A DNA stretch of 64,000 bases from Duncaniella muricolitica (GTDB taxonomy: Bacteria; Bacteroidota; Bacteroidia; Bacteroidales; Muribaculaceae), in assembly GCA_025808375.1 (NCBI GenBank), contig CP061009.1:496001-560000 (forward strand). Reading direction: 5' to 3'. The notes under the pieces are model-generated. The model did not search any database, had not been told where the DNA came from, and saw nothing but the letters and a program-made list of their open reading frames with translations. This document shows, piece after piece, positions 54,471 to 63,711 of the stretch; the stretch's first letter is position 1; each line of letters begins with the position of its first letter. The translations under genes and the position numbers were made by a program.

Positions 54471-55175
54471 TTGTGGCGCGATGCCCTTGACCAGTATATA
54501 AGCCGCTTCGCCGCCGAATCATGGAGCGTGCAGCACCTCATGGCCGTCATGATGCAGGACCAGCTTAAAATGCGTGCCGACAACCGCCGCCGCACTCTGA
54601 TAAAGCGTGCCGACTTTCCGCAACTCAAATATCTGGGCGACCTCATTGTCGACGAACTCCCCGATGACGCACGCACCGCTCTGCCACTGCTGCGGTCGCT
54701 CGACTTCGTCCGGCAAGGACGAAACCTCGTCCTGTACGGCAATCCCGGAACAGGCAAAACGCACATTGCCACTGCTCTGGGTATCGAGGCCTGCACTCAG
54801 GGCATGACCGTAATGTTCACCTCAGTGCCACGGCTTATAACGCAAATCAAAGAGGCACGGCAAGAACGCGCACTCCGTTCTCTTGAAAACAGGTTCATCA
54901 ACTACGACCTTGTGATATGCGACGAGTTCGGATACGTCTCCTGTGACAAAGAAGCCGGCGAATTGCTCTTCAACCATCTGTCTCTCAGAGCCGGAAAGAA
55001 AACAGTCATCATCACTACAAACCTGGCCTTCAACAGATGGAGCGAGATTATCGCCGACAAAGTCCTCGTGACAGCAATGGTAGACCGCCTGACCCACAAA
55101 GCCGTGCTCTTAAACATGACCGGAGAATCATTCAGAATGAAAGAAACGAAGAAAATACTCCAAAATCAACTATAA
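54471..55175 (+). CDS. istB: IstB-like transposition helper ATPase
   Basis: The frame encodes 234 residues from a TTG codon with Walker A GNPGTGKTHIA, Walker B YDLVICDEFGYV, and the sensor segment KTVIITTNLAFNRWSEI. IstB is the AAA+ partner that guides IS21 transposase. Homology seems to start earlier, since the same frame upstream reads LKIIRKAATELKLPLW from about 54429. A likely ATG at 54409 is one base out of frame, so the true start may also be damaged. It is otherwise intact. Confidence 0.85.
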   Translation: MWRDALDQYISRFAAESWSVQHLMAVMMQDQLKMRADNRRRTLIKRADFPQLKYLGDLIVDELPDDARTALPLLRSLDFVRQGRNLVLYGNPGTGKTHIATALGIEACTQGMTVMFTSVPRLITQIKEARQERALRSLENRFINYDLVICDEFGYVSCDKEAGELLFNHLSLRAGKKTVIITTNLAFNRWSEIIADKVLVTAMVDRLTHKAVLLNMTGESFRMKETKKILQNQL

Positions 55176-55235
55176 TTATATCTAATTTCTTAAATTTGCA
55201 TGTCCTATGAAACGGTGCATTTCTCAATTAGAATC

Positions 55236-55262
55236 TGGCGCACTTCTCGATTAAATTTTACA
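55236..55262 (-). repeat. IS21 right terminal inverted repeat
   Basis: The inverted copy of the left end. Its TTAAATTTTACA also supplies the stop codon of the truncated methylase-helicase gene. Confidence 0.88.
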
Positions 55263-58200
55263 CATCCAGACGCAATCCATCTGCGACGGGTAAACACTTT
55301 GAATACCCCGGCTTGCCAATCCTTTCAGATTGAGGTCGGGAAAGGTCTGGTGCGAGCCGTCGTACTTCGGGCGTACGAAACAGTTGAACTTGCGGTTATA
55401 CATCGTCGTGAGCCGTTCCTTGAACTGCGGCGACTGCTCTTCCAGCCATTCCGAGAACCCATTGCGGATTTCGTCGATCTTGGCGTTGGCGAGCTGTATG
55501 CCCTCGCTGTCGCGCACCTTGATGTCATTGCCATGCTCGTCCTTGCCTATGGACTTCATTATGTCGGGACAGGTGTTGTGCAGGGCATGTTTCAACAGGT
55601 GCATGCCGTCATAGTTCCGGTAATAGCCCTTCACTAAAAACTCGTCCGTGATTTTCATGGTGCGGTAGCCGCACGCCACCGAAAACTCGTCCATGCTTGC
55701 GGAGTAGGCGATTTTCACGTCCGTGTCGAAAAGATGGCTCATGTAGGCGGCATACACGCCCGTCGGAATCCAGCGTTCCCCGAAGTTGAAGTCGAGGTCC
55801 TCAAAGGCGATACGCTGCGGCTCGGCTTCCTTCAAAGCCTCCAACGCCTCCTTAACCTCCGGCAGCCGTTCACTTTCGGGATTGCCGCCCATCCATGCCT
55901 CAATCCGTTCCGCCTTCTCTATCACGTTCCCCGCGATGAACCTGTCCTTTATCTCGTAACCGGTTACGAGCGGGTTGTAGAAGACGCGCCCTTTGAGAGC
56001 GTCAAGCAGCCCCTCCTCCGTGCTGTCGGTTATCTCCCGCATGTAGCCGAGATTGACCGTGCCGAACTTGTTGAGCGACGCGGAGAGTGCCTCTTCGGGA
56101 GTGCTTACGTTGGCATGGCTCTCCACCGAGAAGGAAACGGGACGGTCGAAGATGTCCGCCTTGACGAACCTGCCGTCCTCCGCACATTCCAGCGAAAGGA
56201 TGTCGCGCCCTCCGGCATCCATCATCACTAACTTCACGTTCTGTCTGGCGTTGAGGTTGCCGTAGCGCATGACAAACTCGTCGTAGCAGGTGTTCAGGTG
56301 TTCACGCCACACGGGATTTGCCTCGCGCCTGTTCGTTTCATAGCGGTACAGCCGCTCGTATGCGTCACGGAGCGACACATACAACAACGCCTTCTCCTTC
56401 TGATAGCCTGTCAGTCCAAGCGGCTGGAATGTCGCACCGTAAGGCGTGATGTCCTTCAGATAACCGATGTTACGACGCCCACTGTCAGCCACCAGCGAGC
56501 CTTCACGCAGGTGCATTTCCGGCGTGCGGTGGTAGGGGCGCGGCGTAAGGTCGGGGGCTTCCTCCTTCGGCTTTTCCGGTTCAAATTCAGGGAAAAGTGA
56601 AGTGGCTGCCTGCTCACTTGGGCTATTGTCCGTAACGGGAATGGGAGTTGCCTCCGGCTGTGCTTCGGGTTGTTGTGCCGTTTCCTTCTCCGGTTTGTTA
56701 TCAAACGAAGGCACAAAGGCAGGATTCAGCGTGTCCTTGACACCCGACTTTTTCAGTTGTTCCTGTCTGTGCCGTTCCGCTTCAAGACGTAGGACCTTGC
56801 GCCGCTCCGGCGTCAGGCTCATCATCGTTTCGTAGAAGCCGTTGATGGGCGGATTGGTGTCCCAGTCCAGCGTGGCGTAAATATCATCAGGGTCGCTTTG
56901 TTTGACGATATTATCCGGCTTTGCCTCCTTGCTTCCGGTTGCAGGCTTGACGGTTTCAACGGGAGGCGCGGCGGTAACCTGCGGTTTCGGTTTGGGGACG
57001 GCGCGTTTTGCCGTGCTTTCCTTTTTCGACGCCTTTTTCTTCTTGGGGGATTCCGGCTTGCGGACTTCCTCCGTCATTCCCCAGAGGTCGAGCAGGGAGA
57101 GCTGCACGCCCGCCTGATAATTCGGTTTGCGGGGCTCTATCTCCGGCTTTTCCTCTATCGGTTGCGGTTTTTCGGTTCGGGCTTCTTCCGTCCGTGCCGT
57201 AATTGTCGCTTCCGGCTTCATGGCAGGCTGTTCCGGCTTGGTTTCAACGGCAACCGCTTTTCGCTTCACCGCTTGCCCGATTGCGCCCGAATACAGGCGC
57301 ATGGCAAGCCTCATGTGGCAGTCCTCGTCAAGCATACGGCGCAGGTCCTCCGCGATGCCTGCTGTCTTGCCCTCGTGCGTATAGACCATAGCGGGCTTGC
57401 CGTAAGGGTCGGTGTCGAGTTTTGCGGTCGTATGCACGATACGTTCGGGATGGCGGACAAAATAGGCGTTGTCCGTCAGGTTTGTCTTCGTGTCCGTCTG
57501 TATCACGGTCATCAGCCGTTCGTCCTGCGACAGTTCCGTCTTGCGCAGGTTCTTTTGCAGTACGATAAGGTCGCTGCCCACCTCTGTCCCCGCATTGTCC
57601 GAAAACAGGTTGTTGGGCAGGCGGATTGCCGATACCAGATTCGCCTGACGGAACAGCTCGTCGCGCACGGAGGTTTTGGAGCTGTTCAATACCCCCTGCG
57701 AGGTGATGAACGCCACGATGCCGCCGTCGCGCACTGTGTCCAGCCCTTTCAGGAAAAAATAGTTGTGGATGGCTTTTTGGGCCGAACGCCTGCCGAAAGA
57801 TTCGCTCCTTTGAAACCCGGCGTCGAACACGGCTATGTCACCGAACGGGATGTTGGACACCGCCAAGTCGAAATAGTTGTTGAACGGCTTTTCGATTTTC
57901 TCAAAACCGTCTATGCGCATCTTTTTGTCGGGGTGGAGCTGCCGCAGGATCGTGCCCGTGAGGAGGTCTTTCTCAAACGCCATCACGTCCGCATCGGGAC
58001 TGTGCCGCAGCACGGCGTCCACGAACACGCCGACACCCGCCGACGGCTCAAGCATACGGGCAGGACGGACACCGTAATCCGCCAGCACATCGGCTATGGT
58101 GTCGGTTATCTCTTTCGGGGTGTAGAAGGCTGTCAGCACGGACGCTTTCAGCGAGTCCACATACCGCTTGTACTGCGTATCGTCCTTGCTGTTCCCGCGT

Positions 58201-58439
58201 ACCAGCCTGTGCAGTTCCGCAGTAGGGGCAAACAGTTCGAGGTCGGATTTCGCCCAGTGGACGGCGTCCGTCAGTTCCCTTGCCGGGTTCAGGATACATT
58301 TCAGCCCGCCGAAACCGCAATACTTTTGAAGTACCGCACGTTCTTCGGGGGTCGCCGCTCTCCGTTCCCTGTCAAGGATGAATGCCGTCCGTATCGCCTC
58401 GATATTGTCCCGCAGCCGTTGTTTGCGGTTAAACGCCAT
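55251..58439 (-). pseudogene. N6-DNA-methylase/helicase of a conjugative element, cut off by the IS21 insertion
   Basis: The 1062 codons contain a methylase domain (SAM motif LEPSAGVGVFV at about 130-140, NPPY-type motif SNIPFGD at about 195-201), a long low-complexity linker rich in Pro, Glu and Lys (about 400-640), and the region just before the SNF2-type helicase. The frame ends QMDCVWMCKI, the last residues coming from the IS end. Full-length relatives in Bacteroides conjugative elements continue there into a GAGKT-type Walker A and helicase motifs and are far longer. The helicase half is missing and is not found on the other side of the IS. Confidence 0.88.
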
Positions 58440-58881
58440 ACTCGTCGATATAAAGGACGATGGCCCCCGTCAGCTCCGTGTAGAGCAGGTCGTAATCGGG
58501 CGACAGGGCGAAGTTGTCGTCCGCAAGGTCATAAATGGAGAATACGTTTCCGACAAGCGGAAGCAGTTTCCGGGTAAAGGATTCATGCTCCGCTTCCGGC
58601 ACATCGTCGGCAAACTCGTTTTCCACGACTTCGCGCAGGATGGCGTACTTGGAGTAGCGAAGTCCCTCCGTCAGCGTGCGCATCGCCAGTTCCTGCGCAC
58701 CGGCAGCAGGATAGCCTTCGAGCATTGCCCGTTCATACGTTCCGGCGGCACGGTCGGCGCGTTCACGGATGAAGGCTTCGTCGGTCGCCTGTTCAAACCT
58801 GTTTGTTCTGAGATAGTCCAGCAGGTACAGACCGTAGTAGGAAAAGTCGGTCTGACCCTCGTTTTTCTTCTTGTTGTTCAT
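58429..58881 (-). CDS. DUF1896 family protein
   Basis: The start at 58881 (MNNKKKNEGQTDFSYYGLYL) is chosen because the 22 codons before it overlap a stable stem. The 150-residue product is acidic and has the DUF1896 pattern YYGLYLLDYLRTNRFEQATD, LEGYPAAGAQELAMRTLTEG and DYDLLYTELTGAIVLYIDEY. The family occurs in Bacteroidetes conjugative elements and its function is unknown. It overlaps the methylase-helicase gene by 11 bases, so the two are coupled. Confidence 0.85.
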   Translation of the reverse strand: MNNKKKNEGQTDFSYYGLYLLDYLRTNRFEQATDEAFIRERADRAAGTYERAMLEGYPAAGAQELAMRTLTEGLRYSKYAILREVVENEFADDVPEAEHESFTRKLLPLVGNVFSIYDLADDNFALSPDYDLLYTELTGAIVLYIDEYGV

Positions 58882-58882
58882 T

Positions 58883-58984
58883 ACTTTGGAATTTAGTGGA
58901 TTGATAATGACATGGATAATCGTCTGAAAAGGAGAAAGAAAAGGCACTCGGTATCCCTCCGAGTGCCACCACTAAATCCAAAGT
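58883..58984 (-). promoter_or_regulatory. Stem-loop leader abutting the DUF1896 start codon
   Basis: On the minus-strand RNA, ACTTTGGATTTAGTGG (58984-58969) can pair with CCACTAAATTCCAAAGT (58899-58883), a 16-bp stem with one bulge. The 3' arm ends one base before the ATG. Between the arms lies the terminator hairpin at 58943-58967. This could make DUF1896 expression depend on readthrough or on opening the stem. Confidence 0.55.
58943..58967 (-). terminator. Terminator after the topoisomerase gene
   Basis: GGCACTCGG pairs with CCGAGTGCC around seven bases. On the minus strand it is followed by TTTTCTTTCTCC. It lies 79 bases past the topB stop and ends the excision operon or attenuates the downstream genes. 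Confidence 0.8.
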
Positions 58985-59045
58985 ATGAGTGTAATCCGGT
59001 ATCGAAGAACAATTCATTACTCTGAACCAGTGGCAAAGTTACTCA

Positions 59046-61136
59046 TTATTTTCTTCTTCTCGTAGAGGTTGCCTTATTTTTCCTTTCGGGGAACACGAAA
59101 GTCGTGTTGTAGTCCCCGTCAAAGGCGACTATGGCATCGAAGCTCTTTCCCTGCTTGCTTTTGAAACCTTTGAGCAGCTTCGTGTGCCCGTCGGTGAGCA
59201 GGTCTTTGATCTCGTCATCGGTGAGGGTGCGGTTCGCCTTCAGGCGGAACACGGGCAGCCCGCACTCCGCGTTGTCGCAGCGGACAACCTTGCCGTAGAA
59301 CTGCATCGTGCCGGTTCCGCACTTGGGACACTTGCAGCCGGAATCCCTGCGGGCGAACAGCTTGTCGCACGAGAGCAGTTCGGAAGTGATCTCCCGCGTG
59401 TAAGCCTCTATCTCCTTGCGGAAGGTGTCGGCAGGCAGCTCACCGCGCTCTATGCGTGCCAGATTCTTCTCCCATTCGCCCGTCATGGCGACGTCGGCGA
59501 TGCGCATCGTCTTCACGACCGAATGGAGGGCAAGCCCTTTTTCAGTCGGCACAAGCGACTTCTTGCAGCGTTCCATGTAGCCGCGCTTGAAGAGCGTTTC
59601 GATGATGGCTGCGCGGGTGGCGGGCGTGCCGATGCCGCAGTCCTTCAAAGCCTGACGCAACGCGTCGTCCTCTATCTCCTTGCCTGCCGTTTCCATAGCG
59701 GACAGCAGGGTGGCTTCGGTATGCAGCGGCTTGGGCTTGGTCTTGCCCTCCGTGATGGAGCAGCCTTTCAGCGGCAGCGTGTCGCCTTCCCGCCAGCCGG
59801 GGATAGCGGTTTCCTCCTTGTCTTCCACGCCATAGACGGCACGCCACCCGGCTTGCCTGATGATGCAGCCTTTTGTCACGAACTCCACTCCGGCACATTC
59901 CGCCGTGACGGTGGCGGTGTCCTTGACGCATTTTTCGGAGAAAGCCTCGATCATGCGCCCGGCAATCATCTGATAGACGGTATTGTCTTCTTTGGAGAGG
60001 AACAGCGGCTTCTCGCCCGTGACGAGCAGGGCATGGTGGTCCGTCACCTTGCCGCCGTCCACGCTGCGGCGTGTCGGCACTGCCTTCGGATTGACTTTCT
60101 CTTTCCATTCGGGCAGGCTGCCGATGAAGGCGAGCAGCTTGGGGATTTCGGCGAACATGTCTTCGGGGATGTAGCGGCTGCCGGTTCTCGGATAGGTGAC
60201 AAGTTTCTTTTCATAGAGCTTCTGCGCGATTTCAAGCGTATGTTCGGCGGTGAAGCCGTGCTTGGCGTTCGCTTCCTTCTGGAGCGTGGTCAGGTCGTAG
60301 AGAAGTGGTGTTTCCTCCGTCTTCTCCTTGCGCTCGGCTTTCGTGACGGTGGCTGTGCCTGCTTCCTTTACCTTATTATATAGCGTTGTGGCAGGTTCTT
60401 TCTCTTTCCATTTCTCGGAAGAGGAGAACTTCACCACTCCTTCGTCGCAACCGTCTGTTGCGATATGGAGCTGCCAGAAGGGTTCGGGCGTGAAGCGGCG
60501 GTTCTCCCAATAGCGTGCGCACACCATCGCCAGCGTGGGTGTCTGCACCCGCCCGACGGAATATGTGCCGTGTCCGGCGGCGATGGAGAGTGCCTGCGTG
60601 CCGTTGATGCCCACGAGCCAGTCGGATTCGCTCCGCGCTTTGGCGGCAAGGTAGAGGTTGTCGTATTTGTCGCCCGCTTCGAGGTTGCGCAGTCCATCGC
60701 GGATAGCCTTGTCGGTGAGCGAGCTTATCCAGAGGCGCACGAAAGGCGTGGTGCATCCGGTGTAATGGTAGAGGTAGCGGAAGATAAGCTCCCCTTCGCG
60801 TCCGGCATCGGTCGCCACGATGATCTGTTCGCTTTCCTTGAATAGCCGGGCGACGGTCTTGATCTGCGACACCACGCCGCTGTCGGGCTTGTAGCCCTTG
60901 TCCGTCTTTACCTGACGGGGAACGAGCGTGAAGGTATCCGGTATGACGGGCAGGTTGTCGCGGACGAAGCCGCGTATGCCGTAGCCGTCGGGCATGGCAA
61001 GCTGCACGAGGTGTCCGAACGCCCATGTCACGGCATAGCCGCCTCCCTCGAAATATCCTTCCTCTCTTTTTGTCGCGCCCACGATGCGGGCGATCTCACG
61101 TGCCACAGACGGCTTTTCAGCAATGATTGTCTTCAT
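59046..61136 (-). CDS. topB: DNA topoisomerase III of an integrative conjugative element (Exc-like)
   Basis: The 696-residue type IA topoisomerase has the TOPRIM domain (MKTIIAEKPSVAREIARIVG, ATDAGREGELIFRYLY), the active-site region KLVTYPRTGSRYIPEDM with its Tyr, and a C-terminal zinc ribbon (CKCPKCGTGTMQFYG, CDNAEC). In CTnDOT the corresponding gene, exc, closes the excision operon after xis2c, xis2d and orf3, and the same order is found here. It relaxes single-stranded DNA during excision or transfer. Confidence 0.92.
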   Translation of the reverse strand: MKTIIAEKPSVAREIARIVGATKREEGYFEGGGYAVTWAFGHLVQLAMPDGYGIRGFVRDNLPVIPDTFTLVPRQVKTDKGYKPDSGVVSQIKTVARLFKESEQIIVATDAGREGELIFRYLYHYTGCTTPFVRLWISSLTDKAIRDGLRNLEAGDKYDNLYLAAKARSESDWLVGINGTQALSIAAGHGTYSVGRVQTPTLAMVCARYWENRRFTPEPFWQLHIATDGCDEGVVKFSSSEKWKEKEPATTLYNKVKEAGTATVTKAERKEKTEETPLLYDLTTLQKEANAKHGFTAEHTLEIAQKLYEKKLVTYPRTGSRYIPEDMFAEIPKLLAFIGSLPEWKEKVNPKAVPTRRSVDGGKVTDHHALLVTGEKPLFLSKEDNTVYQMIAGRMIEAFSEKCVKDTATVTAECAGVEFVTKGCIIRQAGWRAVYGVEDKEETAIPGWREGDTLPLKGCSITEGKTKPKPLHTEATLLSAMETAGKEIEDDALRQALKDCGIGTPATRAAIIETLFKRGYMERCKKSLVPTEKGLALHSVVKTMRIADVAMTGEWEKNLARIERGELPADTFRKEIEAYTREITSELLSCDKLFARRDSGCKCPKCGTGTMQFYGKVVRCDNAECGLPVFRLKANRTLTDDEIKDLLTDGHTKLLKGFKSKQGKSFDAIVAFDGDYNTTFVFPERKNKATSTRRRK

Positions 61137-61195
61137 GTTTTTTTCTGTTTTGAAATTTTCAAATGTTTACTTCGGATTCAGTGGCGGACACGGGG

Positions 61196-62770
61196 TTACA
61201 TCCTCATGCCCTTGTTTCTCTTTTTGCCGTTCTCCTGCTGCTGTTGCTGCGCGGTGTCCTTCGGGGCGGTCTGTCCTTTCTGCAACGGCTCTTTCAGGTT
61301 CTTGGTCGCTTCGTTGGTCTTGCCCTCGCTGTTCACAGCCACCTGCGTGCGGCTCTCGTTGGAGGGTGCGACCTTCTGCGCGTTGTCGGGGTCGGTGTCG
61401 TAGCGGTACGGGCGTCCCTTCTCCGGGTTGAACCTGATGTACATCGTGGCGTGGAAGCCCTGCTTGTCGGTCACGTTCTCCAGTTTCACGGCTTTGCCCG
61501 CCACGTAGTCGGCTTTCTGCTGCTCGGTGAACTCCACGCCGCTCCATTTGCTGATGGGGCGGATACTGCCGTCGGCGTTCGTCCACGAGTTGCGGCGTTG
61601 CCCGTTCTGTATGGCTGCGGCGTTCTCCGCGTCCTGTGCCTGTCCATGTGCGGGGTTGTTCTTGGCTTCCTGTGACTGTGCGGCACGGGGCGACCTGCCG
61701 GTCCCCGGCACGAACTCCACGCCTCGCTGCTCCACGTTCACCTGAAGGGTGGTGACGAACTTCCTGCCGTCCTTGCGCTCGATAAGTTTGTCGCGCACGG
61801 GCAGCCCGGCGCGGAGCATGTCCTGCTCCTGCTTGGTGATTTCCGTCTTGCCGATGCGCTCCGGTATGCGCACCTTGTTTGCAGGAATGTCGGTAATCTC
61901 GTTCGTCTTGCGGTCTATGCTGATGAACGAGGGGATGATCTCGCCCGTTTCCCTGTCCACGATGTCCACGACCCTGCCGAGGTTGCCCGTTTCGCGCAGG
62001 TTCTTACGGTCTTCATCGGAAAACTTGTGTTCCTTGTACTCGTCGAGCTTCTGCTCCTTGCGTATGAAGTGCGGCACAAGGCTGACATTACCCTCGCTGT
62101 CTTTCTTGAAGGAGAGGCGGGCGTCCAGCTCGAAAGCCTCGCCGCCGAAATTGGGCGACACTTTCACCAAATCGGACTTGCCGTAGTTGAGCATCTTGGT
62201 CAGGTCGCCGGACTTCTCAAGGTCGTCGCGTTTCACGCCCCATTTCTCTTCCAGCTCCTGCCAGTTGATCTTGCTCTCGTCGATGGGCTGGTAGCCCCGG
62301 TTGCCCTGCGTCTGCTGCGGGCTTTCCTGATTCTGTTCATTTTTCTGTTCCATTTCTTCCTGTTTTTTAGGTTCTTCCTGTTTCTGTTCCTGCTTTTCAG
62401 CCGCCTGTTCCTCCTGCACTTTCTTCTCGTAGCCGGAGGTGTCCACCTTGTGGGGCGCAAGCATCTCCTTGTTGCCGTCGGGGTCTTTCAGCAAGTCCTT
62501 GATAACCTCCAGCAGTTTGTCGGCTTGGTCTGCCGCAATCCGGTAGAAACCGAAGCGGCTGGGTTCCTTACACTGCCGGAAGAAGTTCTTGAAGAAGTTG
62601 TCCAGCACGTCGCCGTGGCGGTCGAATTGCAGGAAACTTTGCGCGTTCTCCGCTTTCGCGGGGGTGCGCTTGGGGGAGCCGTCGGCGTTCAGCCCGGCTA
62701 CCACGCTGATTTCGCCCGTCTTCTCGTCACGGACAATCAGCACGTCCTTTTCGTCTTTTTTCTTTGCCAT
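61196..62770 (-). CDS. DUF3945/DUF4099 protein of the excision operon (orf3-like)
   Basis: The 524-residue product has an N-terminal DUF4099-like part (about 40-100), a charged low-complexity linker of Gln, Glu and Lys (about 115-160), a DUF3945-like domain (INWQELEEKWGVKRDDLEKS onward) and a basic, Gln-rich tail ending GKKRNKGMRM. Proteins of this kind lie next to the topoisomerase in Bacteroidetes conjugative elements. The function is unknown. It is 59 bases before topB and 19 bases after the HTH gene in operon order. Confidence 0.85.
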   Translation of the reverse strand: MAKKKDEKDVLIVRDEKTGEISVVAGLNADGSPKRTPAKAENAQSFLQFDRHGDVLDNFFKNFFRQCKEPSRFGFYRIAADQADKLLEVIKDLLKDPDGNKEMLAPHKVDTSGYEKKVQEEQAAEKQEQKQEEPKKQEEMEQKNEQNQESPQQTQGNRGYQPIDESKINWQELEEKWGVKRDDLEKSGDLTKMLNYGKSDLVKVSPNFGGEAFELDARLSFKKDSEGNVSLVPHFIRKEQKLDEYKEHKFSDEDRKNLRETGNLGRVVDIVDRETGEIIPSFISIDRKTNEITDIPANKVRIPERIGKTEITKQEQDMLRAGLPVRDKLIERKDGRKFVTTLQVNVEQRGVEFVPGTGRSPRAAQSQEAKNNPAHGQAQDAENAAAIQNGQRRNSWTNADGSIRPISKWSGVEFTEQQKADYVAGKAVKLENVTDKQGFHATMYIRFNPEKGRPYRYDTDPDNAQKVAPSNESRTQVAVNSEGKTNEATKNLKEPLQKGQTAPKDTAQQQQQENGKKRNKGMRM

Positions 62771-62789
62771 CTGAAAAATGTTTTAATGG

Positions 62790-63140
62790 TTATTTTTGAA
62801 AGAAATTATGGATACGAGCCTTGTAGAAGGCTATATCTTCTTTTTTGAAGTCCTTTACGTGTCCGGAAAGGAACGTCAGCACGTCCTCCTCGCTGTAATA
62901 GGTCTTTTTGCCGAGCGTCTTGTACGGCAACGCGCCGGTGCTGCGGTAGCGTTGCAGGGTGCGCTTGCTGATCTGGAGCAGCATGCAGAGGTCCTGGTTG
63001 TCGAACATCCTGATACGGTCCATCGGGTCCGGGGCTTTGCCGGACGGCTGCAAGGAAAGCAGCAGTTCGTCCTGACGGTCGAGCCGTTCCGTCAGTTTCC
63101 GCATCCAGTCCTCGAAATTGTTTCGGGTAAGCAGTTCCAT
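62790..63140 (-). CDS. Helix-turn-helix protein, excisionase-like (Xis2d-like)
   Basis: The 116-residue product has a long N-terminal helix (NFEDWMRKLTERLDRQDELL) and a C-terminal MerR/excisionase-type winged helix: DLCMLLQISKRTLQRYRSTG, ALPYKTLGKKTYYSEEDVL. In CTnDOT two such small basic proteins, Xis2c and Xis2d, help the integrase excise the element. It starts three bases after the stop of the upstream HTH gene. Confidence 0.82.
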   Translation of the reverse strand: MELLTRNNFEDWMRKLTERLDRQDELLLSLQPSGKAPDPMDRIRMFDNQDLCMLLQISKRTLQRYRSTGALPYKTLGKKTYYSEEDVLTFLSGHVKDFKKEDIAFYKARIHNFFQK

Positions 63141-63143
63141 ACG

Positions 63144-63503
63144 TCACGTCCTCCTTCCTCTGGGTTTGCCGCCGCCCGTGCGCAGCGTGTGGTTGCGTTT
63201 CAGTTCCGTCGGTGTCGCCGCGTCCTCCACCACGGTGCAGTCCGCAAGCAGGCGGTCGATTTCCGATTGGCGGTAGCGGCACTTGCCGCGCAGCACGACA
63301 TAGCCGATGCGATGCTCGCTGCGCATGCGCTGGAGGGTGCGGCAACTCACGTTCAGCAGGTGCGCCGCCTCGCGGGTGGTGAGCAGCCTGTCGGGAGCTT
63401 CTTCCTTCCTCCCGCCGGAAACGGCACGCACGTGTGCCGCTATCTCGGCTATCTGTTCCGTCAATGCGGTGAAGGCGGAACTTTCCATTGTTATCACTTT
63501 CAT
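63144..63503 (-). CDS. Helix-turn-helix protein, excisionase-like (Xis2c-like)
   Basis: The start at 63503 (MKVITMESSAFTALTEQI) is preferred to one 63 bases upstream because it begins the conserved helix. The 119-residue product has LTTREAAHLLNVSCRTLQRM, GYVVLRGKCRYRQSEIDRLL and a basic tail (GGGKPRGRRT). It is first in the minus-strand excision operon. It is a paralogue of its neighbour and of the divergent gene at 63712. Confidence 0.82.
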   Translation of the reverse strand: MKVITMESSAFTALTEQIAEIAAHVRAVSGGRKEEAPDRLLTTREAAHLLNVSCRTLQRMRSEHRIGYVVLRGKCRYRQSEIDRLLADCTVVEDAATPTELKRNHTLRTGGGKPRGRRT

Positions 63504-63678
63504 ATTCAGTCCTTTCTTTTGGTTTCTGTGGCAAAATTCGGCAATAAACAAAAGGGGCTTTAACAACTCACTACGTGGCTCACGTAAGATTTTTACGGAT
63601 AATGGCTCTGTAACCCGGACAGACGGCGCAACAAGCTGCCTTTTAGCGGGAAACGATATGTGTTCACGGGGCTGGCGT

Positions 63679-63686
63679 TACCTTTG
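63679..63686 (+). promoter_or_regulatory. Predicted -7 element of the rightmost HTH gene
   Basis: TACCTTTG lies 26 bases before the ATG at 63712. The -33 match is weak. Confidence 0.5.
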
Positions 63687-63711
63687 CGGCAAACTCTGAA
63701 ATGTTTTGCTT

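Larger units (their letters stand above)
52612..55262 (+). mobile_element. IS21-family insertion sequence, 2.65 kb
   Basis: The ends share an inverted repeat starting TGTAAAATTTAATCGAGAAG (52612 onward; complement ending at 55262), and a second, weaker subterminal repeat (CCGAGAAGTGCGCC at about 52652 against TTGAGAAATGCACC at the other end). Inside are istA (broken) and istB in the usual order. No clear target duplication is seen (left flank CGAGGA, right flank CATCCA), so recombination or deletion at one side is possible. The right end cuts the methylase-helicase gene at 55251. Confidence 0.88.

Noticed and set aside
56898..58577. 559-codon plus-strand frame
   Set aside because: Antisense shadow of the methylase-helicase gene.
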